The translations under genes and the position numbers were made by a program. Positions 1 through 7,260 of a stretch of 64,000 bases of DNA are shown one piece after another. The DNA comes from Eubacterium barkeri (GTDB taxonomy: Bacteria > Bacillota > Clostridia > Eubacteriales > Eubacteriaceae). Every line of letters starts with the position of its first letter. Position 1 is the first letter of the stretch. The stretch lies in contig NZ_FNOU01000018.1 in the NCBI RefSeq assembly GCF_900107125.1, positions 1 through 64,000 of the forward strand, read 5' to 3'. Below the pieces are notes generated by a model. That model was given only the letters and a program-made list of their open reading frames with translations. It was not told where the DNA came from and did no database searches.

Positions 1-560
1 TCCGCCGCCATAAAAACTGATGGGAGTTTGTGGATGTGGGGAGATAACGGCGATGGTGAGTTAGGCGATGCTACCACAACGGATCAACATGTTCCCACGA
101 GGATTATAGATGACGTGGCGAGTGTCAGTTTGGGAGAATTTCATTCCGCCGCCATAAAAACCGATGGCAGTTTGTGGATGTGGGGATGGAACCGAGAAGG
201 TCAGTTAGGTGATGGTACCAGAACGAACCGAGTTGTTCCCACAAAGATTATGGATAATGTGGAGAGCGTCAGCTTGAGTCTTTCACACTCCGCCACAATA
301 AAAACCGATGGTAGTTTGTGGATGTGGGGATATAACAGTAATGGTGAGTTAGGTGATGGCACCACAACGGACCGACTTGTTCCCACAAAGATTATTGATA
401 ATGTGGCGAGTGTCAGCTTAGGTGGGGCTAGTTTTGCCGCCATAAAAAAAGATGGTAGTTTGTGGATGTGGGGACGTAACAAGTATGGTCAGTTGGGAGA
501 TGGCACCACAACGGAGCGACATATTCCCACAAAGATTATAGATGGCTCCGCTACCGATAC
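1..560 (+). repeat. Tandem RCC1 repeats, about 144-bp period
   Basis: The beginning of the surface-protein gene is built from roughly 48-codon units. Each carries DGSLWMWG, then GDGTTT, then VPTKII and SVSL. Four units are visible and the array probably continues upstream. Conservation at the DNA level (for example gatggtagtttgtggatgtg repeated) suggests recent unit duplication, so copy number could vary between strains. Confidence 0.85.
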
Positions 561-3500
561 TCAGTACCACTTAACATTTCAGGATGCATCAACAGGAACC
601 GCTTTATCTAGTGTCGCCGCCACCTATGACGGCCAAACCGTGACCAGTGATGGAAACGGCTTGCTCACCCTTAAGGCTGGAGATATTCTTTATGCTCCCA
701 TTACCTTTACCAAATCAGGGTATCAAGATAAAACCATCACCGTAAAGGATTTGAAGGCCTATGAGAATAATACGATACAGTTAGAGCAAACACCATCAGA
801 AACACCAGAAAGCGAACTTAATCTTAATCTCGGAACCACTACCGTAGATGGCCCAACCGTATCTCTAGGAGATTGGGGAGAACTCCCCATCTTCAGCATG
901 GATATGGGGATGGATCTGGGAAATATTAAGTCAAAAAAGAAGGTAGACGCAGAGAAAAAAACCATCACCTATCAATTTGGGGTCGAGGGGTCTTCCGACG
1001 AATCCACCTATCAGAATATTAAAACTCTTTATAATCTGGCGGGTAAAAGCACGGATGCTGCATTCTATAATAAGTATCGGGAAATTCAAAGCAGCCTGAA
1101 AAGCCAGGATATTAAAATGGGTGTGGATTTAAAGGGATCCGTGATTGGCTATATGAAATACAGCTATGCCTCCGGTAAGATGGAGCTGGAAGAGAGTGGC
1201 ATGCTGGTAGTCGCCGGGGCCAGTGTGGATTTTAAACAGGGTATTCCACAAACCGCCAACCTGTGCTACGTAAAATTAAAGATTACTGGCGAGTTTAACG
1301 GTCAAATACAGATGAAGGTAGTCGATAGCAATATCAATGATCCTCAGATGCTGGCAAACCTCAGCTTGGCATTAGGGATTAAGGTCGGGGTTGGTGCAGG
1401 CCTGGAGGGCATTGCCTATGCAGAAGGTGGCCTGGAAGGTAAATTTAAGGTAGGCGTTTCCCTTCATGAGCAAACTGAAGATAATCCAAATACCTTGGAA
1501 AGCGCCTTGAGCGCAACCATTTCTGCGGGCCTTTATGTTAAAGCTAGTTTATTGGGCTTCTGGGAGACGGATCAAAGCATGACCTTGGCCGAGTGGCAGC
1601 TCTATCCCCAAACCAATGCGCTTTCACTTATGAGTTTAAATGATTATGATAGTTACCACCTGCCTGACCGAGACTATCTCTACGGCCTCAGCACCATGGC
1701 CCTGGACGGTGATAACATCGCCTTTAGCCAAAGCAGCGTCTACCCCTATGGCAATCCCAAAATCGTCACCCTGGCCGATGGCCGGCTTATGGCCCTGTGG
1801 ATTGGGGATAATGGCGAAAAGAGCAGTGCCAACCGCACCACCCTGATGTACACCATCCGGGATACGGCAGGGAAATGGAGTGAAGCTAAAGCTGTTGCGA
1901 ATAGTGAGCGTGCAGAGCTAACACCCGTCGTCGCCGTTGATGGGAACACTGTTCATGTGCTGTGGCAAAATGGTGCAGAGGTTTTCCCGGACAATATCAC
2001 CATGACGGAAATGCTCTCCAAAATGAACCTAGTTTACAGTCACTTTGATGACACCGGTTTTAGTGCACCCGTTACCGTCAGCACCGAGGGCAGTGGAAAG
2101 CTTCAACAGCTTGCAGCCATGGATGCCAGCAATGGCAAGGTCATGGTCAGCTGGATTGAGAACAGTACAAATGATTCCTATCTGGCAAATGGTACCAATA
2201 GCTTGATATCCCGTAGCTTAAGCGATGGAATTTGGAGCGATGCCAAGGTGTTAAATACAAACGTCGGTTATGTCACCAGTACTGTGGTGGATAGTGAAAA
2301 CCAGCTGGTCTATTACAGTGTGGATGCCGATCCCACCACCGAGGGCAATGAATCCATTTGCACCATGGCTTTGGATGGCACCAGTACCGATCTAGGAGCA
2401 GGCACTACCTTAAAAGCCATCGATGGCACGGGTTATGCCATTAATAATGGCACCTTATGGACCTTAGCGGATGGGGCTTTGACCGATACCGGGGCATTCT
2501 GTACCACCAATTATGATATGGTGGGGCAGACACTGCTCTTTACCCAGAAGACCGGCTTTAAAAACGAAGTCTACACCACCACCAAAGATGGAAATGGCAC
2601 ATGGAGCACCGCCGTCCCCCTCACCGCATACAATAGCTTTCTGCGTTACTTCGATGCCACAGCCGATGCTAATGGAAATATCATCCTGGCCATGGATAAG
2701 GTTGGCGTAAATGATGCCTATGACGGCACGGCGGGAACCAGCCCCTACGGCAATACGGATTTCATTATCACCTCTGCCGAGGATCGCTATGATTTAGCAG
2801 TGGGTGAAACACTCTACTACGACACCACTGCTCTGGCAGCCGGTGCTACCATCAATGTCACCGCAGAAGTCACCAATACCAGTACCCAGGCCATTGAGAG
2901 CCTGAAGCTGACCTGGCTGGATGCCAACGACCAGGAAATGGGACCAGCTATAACAAAATCTCAAAGCATTGGAATCGGAGAAACCGCAGAAGTCACCACG
3001 ACCTATACCCTACCCAACCCCCTAAGCCATCAAACCATGAAGCTAAGGGTAGAAGCAGCAACTATCACCGAAGATAGCCTGGACAACAACACCGCCACCA
3101 TGGAATACGGCTTTAGTGATGTGGCTTTGGAATCCGGTAATCTGACGAAAAATACAGACGGCACCGGCACCATCACCGTCACCGTGAAAAACACCGGAAT
3201 CGACAATGCCGAAGGGGTCACCGTTGACCTATACAAAGACGGGACCAGTGGTACAAAGCTCAGCCAGCAGGTCATTGGAAACATTGATGCTGGTCAAAGC
3301 AAAAACCTCACTTACGCTCTATCCAAAGAACAGATGACCTGCGCCGATGAATATGACGGTAAGCTCTTCTACCTGGATGCGAAAACCACCAGCGTCGAAA
3401 GCGACTACGCCAACAATACCAACGAACTCTTAGTGGACCCGGTGGTGGCGACAGAAATTGCACTGGACCAAGAAGCCGTTACCCTGACGGCAGGGGACAC

Positions 3501-4614
3501 CGCACAGCTTCAAGCCACCCTCAAGCCAGCCGACGCCGTCAGCACCACCCATTGGGTGAGCGATGACACCACCGTGGCCACCGTCGACGACACCGGCAAG
3601 ATCACCGCCGTGGCCCCCGGAACGGCCACCATTACCGCCATTGCCAGTGATGCCACTAAGCAGTGCGTGGTGACGGTCAAACCCATACCTGTCGCACGGC
3701 TCTACTCCCGGACCCTGACCCTGGAAGGCAACATCGGCATCAACTTCTACATGGAACTGGACAGCAGCATCGACCCGGCAACAATCTACTTAAAATACTG
3801 GAAAGACGGCCAAGAAAGCCAGGCTGAACGCATCCCCTACGATGCCACCTTCTACAAAGAAAAAGACGGCAAGAAATACTATGGCTTCACCGTCTTAGTG
3901 GTTGCGAAAGAAATGGCCGACACCATCAACGCTAAACCCGTGGTCATGGTAGATGGGAAAGAAACCCAGACCGGAGACACCTTTAACTACTCCGTTAAAA
4001 CCTACGCCACGAACATGCTGGCCAGTACGACAGCCAGTGACGGACTGAAGGCCCTGCTCGTCCCCATGCTTAACTATGGGGCATCGGCCCAGCAGTACTT
4101 TACCTATAACACTACGGCATTCGCCAACGCCGACCTTAGCGATGCACAGAAGGCCATACCCGCAGTAACCTTAGGGGAGGAATACGCTGGGGCCATTACC
4201 AGCGGAACCGTCCAAAATCCCAAAGCCAGCATCTACAGCAACTCACTGATTTTGGAAAGTGCCACCGCCCTGCGCTACTACATTGACCTGAACGAAGGCG
4301 TTGACCCAAGCAACATCACCCTAGCCCTTCGGCGGAAAGGGACCCAGGATACTTATACGCAGCTGCCCCTGACCCCGTACAACGGCAACCGCTATTACGC
4401 AGAAATCACCAACATCCCGGCCAAGGCGCTTGGAAATATGATGGAAGCCCAGGTAATGGAAAACGGGGAGCCCATCAGTGAAATGAAAACCTACGGCCCC
4501 ATGGCCTATGCCAAAAATAAGATTATCCAGAACACCAACGCCTCTTTAGTAACCCTGATGCAGGCCATGGTGGAGTATAACAGCAAGGCAAAAGCCTATT
4601 TTAATTACAACTAA
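1..4614 (+). CDS. Giant RCC1-repeat surface protein (5' end outside window)
   Basis: The reading frame is open from base 1, so the true start lies upstream; the first in-window Met is at base 28. From that Met the protein runs 1528 residues. It has four RCC1-like repeats (about 1-180, recurring GSLWMWG and GDGT), a carboxypeptidase-regulatory-like beta domain (about 183-255), a long beta-rich region that looks propeller-like (about 550-930), CARDB-like adhesion modules (about 940-1140), a Big_2-type Ig-like domain (about 1145-1220) and two related C-terminal modules of about 130 residues. No LPXTG anchor or transmembrane tail is visible, so anchoring is unclear. Secretion is inferred from domain content because the signal peptide would lie outside the window. 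The last 100 bp recur at 5283, just before the peptide operon, suggesting it once preceded that operon directly. The specific ligand is unknown. Confidence 0.85.
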   Translation, partial: SAAIKTDGSLWMWGDNGDGELGDATTTDQHVPTRIIDDVASVSLGEFHSAAIKTDGSLWMWGWNREGQLGDGTRTNRVVPTKIMDNVESVSLSLSHSATIKTDGSLWMWGYNSNGELGDGTTTDRLVPTKIIDNVASVSLGGASFAAIKKDGSLWMWGRNKYGQLGDGTTTERHIPTKIIDGSATDTQYHLTFQDASTGTALSSVAATYDGQTVTSDGNGLLTLKAGDILYAPITFTKSGYQDKTITVKDLKAYENNTIQLEQTPSETPESELNLNLGTTTVDGPTVSLGDWGELPIFSMDMGMDLGNIKSKKKVDAEKKTITYQFGVEGSSDESTYQNIKTLYNLAGKSTDAAFYNKYREIQSSLKSQDIKMGVDLKGSVIGYMKYSYASGKMELEESGMLVVAGASVDFKQGIPQTANLCYVKLKITGEFNGQIQMKVVDSNINDPQMLANLSLALGIKVGVGAGLEGIAYAEGGLEGKFKVGVSLHEQTEDNPNTLESALSATISAGLYVKASLLGFWETDQSMTLAEWQLYPQTNALSLMSLNDYDSYHLPDRDYLYGLSTMALDGDNIAFSQSSVYPYGNPKIVTLADGRLMALWIGDNGEKSSANRTTLMYTIRDTAGKWSEAKAVANSERAELTPVVAVDGNTVHVLWQNGAEVFPDNITMTEMLSKMNLVYSHFDDTGFSAPVTVSTEGSGKLQQLAAMDASNGKVMVSWIENSTNDSYLANGTNSLISRSLSDGIWSDAKVLNTNVGYVTSTVVDSENQLVYYSVDADPTTEGNESICTMALDGTSTDLGAGTTLKAIDGTGYAINNGTLWTLADGALTDTGAFCTTNYDMVGQTLLFTQKTGFKNEVYTTTKDGNGTWSTAVPLTAYNSFLRYFDATADANGNIILAMDKVGVNDAYDGTAGTSPYGNTDFIITSAEDRYDLAVGETLYYDTTALAAGATINVTAEVTNTSTQAIESLKLTWLDANDQEMGPAITKSQSIGIGETAEVTTTYTLPNPLSHQTMKLRVEAATITEDSLDNNTATMEYGFSDVALESGNLTKNTDGTGTITVTVKNTGIDNAEGVTVDLYKDGTSGTKLSQQVIGNIDAGQSKNLTYALSKEQMTCADEYDGKLFYLDAKTTSVESDYANNTNELLVDPVVATEIALDQEAVTLTAGDTAQLQATLKPADAVSTTHWVSDDTTVATVDDTGKITAVAPGTATITAIASDATKQCVVTVKPIPVARLYSRTLTLEGNIGINFYMELDSSIDPATIYLKYWKDGQESQAERIPYDATFYKEKDGKKYYGFTVLVVAKEMADTINAKPVVMVDGKETQTGDTFNYSVKTYATNMLASTTASDGLKALLVPMLNYGASAQQYFTYNTTAFANADLSDAQKAIPAVTLGEEYAGAITSGTVQNPKASIYSNSLILESATALRYYIDLNEGVDPSNITLALRRKGTQDTYTQLPLTPYNGNRYYAEITNIPAKALGNMMEAQVMENGEPISEMKTYGPMAYAKNKIIQNTNASLVTLMQAMVEYNSKAKAYFNYN
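4515..4614 (+). repeat. Left copy of 100-bp direct repeat (3' end of surface gene)
   Basis: This stretch encodes the last 32 residues and stop codon of the surface protein. It matches 5283-5382 at about 97 of 100 positions; the differences I saw are one T/C near the start and two C/T near the stop. The offset is exactly 768 bp. The toxin-antitoxin module lies between the copies. Confidence 0.9.
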
Positions 4615-4616
4615 AA

Positions 4617-4652
4617 TAAAAAAACTGGGCAGATTATTGAAAATCTGCCCAG
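4617..4652 (-). terminator. Terminator of the toxin-antitoxin operon
   Basis: A perfect 11-bp inverted repeat (ctgggcagatt / aatctgcccag) with a short loop is followed, read on the minus strand, by a run of seven T. It lies just after the toxin stop codon. On the plus strand the T-run is missing, so it would be a poor terminator for the surface-protein gene. Confidence 0.85.
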
Positions 4653-4659
4653 GATGGGA

Positions 4660-4926
4660 TTAATCATTGTAATGGCCTTTGCACTGTTTAATGATGATGA
4701 CATCTTCTTCAATCTCATAAACAAGCCGATCAAAACTGTTAATGCGACGGCTATACTCAGAATGGCGGTTGCCCTTTAACCGCTCGGGCTTGCCAATACC
4801 GGTTAAAGGGCCTTGGCGTTCAATATCTTTAATGAGTTGGTTGATACGTTTGAGCGTTTTTTTATCCTCATTTTGCCAGGTGAGATAATCTGCCCAGGCC
4901 ATCTCAGAAAAAGTAAGCTTACTCAT
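4660..4926 (-). CDS. yoeB: YoeB-family mRNA interferase toxin
   Basis: This 88-residue protein fits the Txe/YoeB family, whose members are ribosome-dependent endoribonucleases that cleave mRNA in the A site and arrest growth when the antitoxin is lost. The length is typical. Residues matching the known YoeB active site are visible: E48 in GKPERLK, R67 in NSFDRLVY, and H85-Y86 in KGHYND near the C-terminus. It overlaps the upstream antitoxin gene by 8 bp, the usual coupled order. The toxin looks intact. It lies on the strand opposite to the neighbouring surface gene and peptide operon, between two copies of the surface gene's 3' end. Confidence 0.92.
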   Translation of the reverse strand: MSKLTFSEMAWADYLTWQNEDKKTLKRINQLIKDIERQGPLTGIGKPERLKGNRHSEYSRRINSFDRLVYEIEEDVIIIKQCKGHYND

Positions 4927-5194
4927 CTGCCATGGCCTCTAATTCATCCATGGTTTTGGTGACAATCTTCCCCTCTTTAATTTGCTGGGAAGACATCTCT
5001 AAGGCATGCATATTGGATGCGCTATAAAAAGGATCACCAGCGGTAACCTGAAAGGGGATTCCCCGTTTTTGAATCACCGCCTTTGCAAAGATATTAACAG
5101 CAGTGGACATGTTCATGCCCATATCATTGCAGATGGCATCGAAATTCTTTTTGACCTCTTGGTCTAAGCGAATGTTGATAGTTGTATTTGCCAC
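4919..5194 (-). CDS. RelB/DinJ-family antitoxin
   Basis: This 91-residue protein begins with a ribbon-helix-helix DNA-binding segment (TTINIRLDQEVKKNFDAI, then MNMSTAVNIF), typical of RelB/DinJ antitoxins. Its acidic C-terminal part would wrap the toxin. The start is GTG at 5194, preceded by a strong AAGGAGGTG ribosome site. The partner is YoeB-like rather than the usual YafQ or RelE, a mixed pairing seen across such modules. By family knowledge it represses its own promoter, and an inverted repeat overlapping the -35 box fits that. It appears intact. Confidence 0.9.
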   Translation of the reverse strand: MANTTINIRLDQEVKKNFDAICNDMGMNMSTAVNIFAKAVIQKRGIPFQVTAGDPFYSASNMHALEMSSQQIKEGKIVTKTMDELEAMADE

Positions 5195-5217
5195 TTAAAA
5201 CACCTCCTTGTAAGGAC

Positions 5218-5260
5218 ATTGTATATTGATTACTACACAATGTCAAACAATACGATTGTG
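5218..5260 (-). promoter_or_regulatory. Toxin-antitoxin promoter with overlapping operator
   Basis: On the minus strand a perfect -35 (TTGACA, 5241-5246) is separated by 17 bp from TACAAT (5218-5223). An inverted repeat CACAAT/ATTGTG (5236-5260) overlaps the -35, a sensible site for autorepression by the ribbon-helix-helix antitoxin. The sigma-70-type match is very close to consensus. Confidence 0.8.
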
Positions 5261-5282
5261 TTTAAGATTTAATAATTTAAGG

Positions 5283-5382
5283 AAATAAGATTACCCAGAA
5301 CACCAACGCCTCTTTAGTAACCCTGATGCAGGCCATGGTGGAGTATAACAGCAAGGCAAAAGCCTATTTTAATTATAATTAA
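5283..5382 (+). repeat. Right copy of 100-bp direct repeat (orphan gene end)
   Basis: This is a second copy of the 3' end of the surface gene, including an in-frame stop at 5380-5382, with no attached upstream gene. It ends 11 bp before the ATG of the peptide gene and carries into that gene's AAAGGAGA ribosome site. It marks the probable ancestral junction between the surface gene and the peptide operon. Confidence 0.9.
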
Positions 5383-5393
5383 AGGAGATTAAG

Positions 5394-5513
5394 ATGAAAA
5401 AGCAAGTCTATGAAAAACCGGAAATGAGCGTAGAGGTCTTTGAAACGGAAGATATCATTATGAACAGTAATGAAACGGAGCCAGATCCTACGAACCTGTC
5501 GCTAATGAAATGA
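5394..5513 (+). CDS. 39-residue peptide, candidate RiPP-like precursor
   Basis: This short gene starts at ATG 5394 after a clear AAAGGAGA site and encodes 39 residues. The N-terminal part has MKKQVYEKPEM, then acidic VEVFETEDII. The C-terminal part is polar and Pro/Thr/Ser containing (NETEPDPTNLSLMK). The layout (basic start, Y-x-KP motif, acidic stretch ending in a hydrophobic pair, small polar tail) resembles leader-core precursors found beside PqqD-like proteins in Bacillota, but I cannot assign a family. Its stop overlaps the next gene's ATG (ATGA), so it is co-translated with the modification/export operon. The likely substrate role is inferred from context. Cys is absent, so lanthipeptide or sactipeptide chemistry on it is unlikely. 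Candidate phosphorylation sites are S25, T33 and S36. Confidence 0.6.
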   Translation: MKKQVYEKPEMSVEVFETEDIIMNSNETEPDPTNLSLMK

Positions 5514-5872
5514 AAAAGCAAACATCTTGGATTATTGCGACGACGCTTTTATTGTGCGTAGTAGACATAGTAATTGTGGCAAATATCGCCAGTCCCCAGG
5601 CGGTATCGGATGCAGTGGCGGGGATTACCTTGCCATGGGAGACACCAGCGCCCAAAAAGGATGCACTCCCCATGGATGAAACAGTGACGGATAAAGATGC
5701 TGACAGTGGGACATCGGGTAACGCAACCGAGAAAGTGGAGGGAGGAACGTCCGATGCCAATCCGCAGCCGGATCCATTCCCGAGCACTGCTCCGATGCCC
5801 AGTCCCACGCAACCCGAGAGCAATGCGCCACAACTACGAGAGAATGAACTGCCTGAGGATTTGGTGCGGTGA
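5510..5872 (+). CDS. Small membrane-anchored acidic Pro-rich protein
   Basis: A 120-residue protein with a short basic start (MKKQTSW), one transmembrane or signal-anchor segment (about 7-30), and then a disordered, acidic, Pro/Ser/Thr-rich tail containing PNPQ- and PSPTQP-like stretches. The start ATG overlaps the stop of the upstream peptide gene and its own stop overlaps the GTG of the kinase gene, so it is locked into the operon. I do not recognise the family. It could be a second exported substrate of the S24/S26 peptidase and ABC exporter, or a surface-tethered accessory or immunity protein. Both are inference. Confidence 0.65.
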   Translation: MKKQTSWIIATTLLLCVVDIVIVANIASPQAVSDAVAGITLPWETPAPKKDALPMDETVTDKDADSGTSGNATEKVEGGTSDANPQPDPFPSTAPMPSPTQPESNAPQLRENELPEDLVR

Positions 5873-6561
5873 ACAATAAGCGGAAGATGGTCATTTGTTT
5901 AGCGGATTTTGTTGTAGAAGTAAACCATCAGTACAGTGCACTTCAGAAGCAGTGTGAGGGCTACAAAACCGAAGATTATTCCGAGGTGGATCTTTCAGTT
6001 TGTATAGAGCCCGAGGATATTCATAAAGAGGCCGAATCCCTCGCTGCCTACCGCCAAATCGGCGAGGGACTCCCGGCCTATGATGCCTTGATCCTCCATG
6101 CCGCTGTGGTGGCGGTGGATGGATGGGGCTATGCTTTCTTAGCCCCCAGTGGGACAGGGAAGTCAACCCATGTCGCCCTGTGGCGAAAGTTTTTTGGTGA
6201 GAAGGCCATCATTGTCAATGGGGATAAGCCCATTGTGCGGCGGCGAAATGGGGTGTTCTACGCCTACGGCACACCTTGGTGCGGCAAGGAGGGGTGGCAG
6301 ACCAATATGGGAGTGCCCTTGGCGGGATTATGCTTTTTACACCGTGGTACGACGAATCGGATCGCACCGGTGGAGGGGGGAAGCGTGGTGTCGGCGCTGC
6401 TAAACCAGGTATATCGTCCCCGGGATCGGGCGATGTTAAAGGATACACTGGATTTATTAGAGGATTTATTAAAAAAGGTGCCCTGTTATGCCCTGTGGTG
6501 TGACCGGACATTGGAAGCGGCCCAGGTCGCCTATGGAGGGATGGTGAAGGATGAAGATTAA
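5869..6561 (+). CDS. HprK-like kinase of a peptide-modification operon
   Basis: A 230-residue protein of the HPr kinase/phosphorylase-like fold. It has a P-loop (PSGTGKST, 93-100), preceded by LILHAAVV (H78) and followed by VNGDKP with D119, as in HprK-related proteins of RiPP clusters. It lacks the N-terminal domain of true HPr kinase. In lasso-peptide clusters, homologues phosphorylate the precursor's C-terminal serine; here the same role towards the 39-residue peptide is an inference. GTG start at 5869 overlaps the previous stop, and the gene overlaps the PqqD gene by 11 bp. Confidence 0.8.
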   Translation: MNNKRKMVICLADFVVEVNHQYSALQKQCEGYKTEDYSEVDLSVCIEPEDIHKEAESLAAYRQIGEGLPAYDALILHAAVVAVDGWGYAFLAPSGTGKSTHVALWRKFFGEKAIIVNGDKPIVRRRNGVFYAYGTPWCGKEGWQTNMGVPLAGLCFLHRGTTNRIAPVEGGSVVSALLNQVYRPRDRAMLKDTLDLLEDLLKKVPCYALWCDRTLEAAQVAYGGMVKDED

Positions 6562-6814
6562 ACCGGATTTTATATTGACCCAGTTAGGGGGAGAGTCCAT
6601 TGTCGTGGCGGCGGGTGAAGCCAGCACGACCTTTAATGGGATGATCCGCCTGAATCCCACAGCGGTTTGTATCTGGCGATGTCTGGAGGTGGGAAAAAGC
6701 CTGGAGGAAGTGGTGGACACGGTGGTAGACGACTTTGAGGTATCCAAAGAACAGGCACTTTTGGATGTCGAGGGGTTTATCGGAGAGCTTCAGGAAGTGA
6801 CTATTCTGGAATGA
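6551..6814 (+). CDS. PqqD-family protein (peptide-recognition element)
   Basis: An 87-residue PqqD-like protein. The pattern fits the family: a beta-rich start (DFILTQLGGESIVVA), then FNGMIRLNPTAVCIWRCLE, then the helix SLEEVVDTVVDDFEVSKEQALLDVEGFI (split here only for description). PqqD proteins bind leader peptides and present them to modifying enzymes, which supports the nearby short gene as a precursor. It overlaps the kinase gene upstream, and its stop overlaps the peptidase start as ATGA. Its length is normal and it looks intact. Confidence 0.85.
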   Translation: MKIKPDFILTQLGGESIVVAAGEASTTFNGMIRLNPTAVCIWRCLEVGKSLEEVVDTVVDDFEVSKEQALLDVEGFIGELQEVTILE

Positions 6815-7260
6815 TGGGTAATCTTGAAGATATGATTCCTGTTATGAAGCAGGTGTTCGAAGGAGGCGGTGTGTTTCGGCTCTATCCCAGGGGCGGAAGC
6901 ATGCTGCCTTTTTTGAGGCCTGGGCAGGATTCGGTAGTGTTAAGGGCAGTGCGGGGATACCCGCCCATGGGGGCCATTATTTTATATCGGCGGCGGCGTG
7001 GAGGGGCCTATGTCCTTCATCGTGTCGTCGATGGGGATGGCCAGGGGCTATGGTGCGTGGGGGATCATCAAATAGAGCCTGAGGGCCCCATCGGGATGAA
7101 TCAGGTGATTGCTGTGGTGGAGACGGCGTATCGGGGGGCCAAGGATGTAGCCTGGGAAGATTGGGGCTACGGGCTCTACCGATGGGCTTGGAAGTTCGCT
7201 GGGGTTCGCCGTATTTTTCTTAAGGGTGAGGGTTTGAGACGATGGATAAAGCGGCATTAG
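6811..7260 (+). CDS. S24/S26-family peptidase, SipW-like catalytic dyad
   Basis: A 149-residue protein of the signal-peptidase-like S24/S26 superfamily. The catalytic serine is S30 in RGGSMLPFL. Where bacterial type I signal peptidases carry Lys, this protein shows YVLHRVV with H70, the Ser-His arrangement known from SipW, archaeal and ER enzymes. There is no obvious transmembrane anchor, so it may act inside the cell or at the membrane face, probably removing a leader. It overlaps the PqqD gene by 4 bp and the exporter gene by 19 bp. The substrate is inferred from context only. Confidence 0.8.
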   Translation: MMGNLEDMIPVMKQVFEGGGVFRLYPRGGSMLPFLRPGQDSVVLRAVRGYPPMGAIILYRRRRGGAYVLHRVVDGDGQGLWCVGDHQIEPEGPIGMNQVIAVVETAYRGAKDVAWEDWGYGLYRWAWKFAGVRRIFLKGEGLRRWIKRH

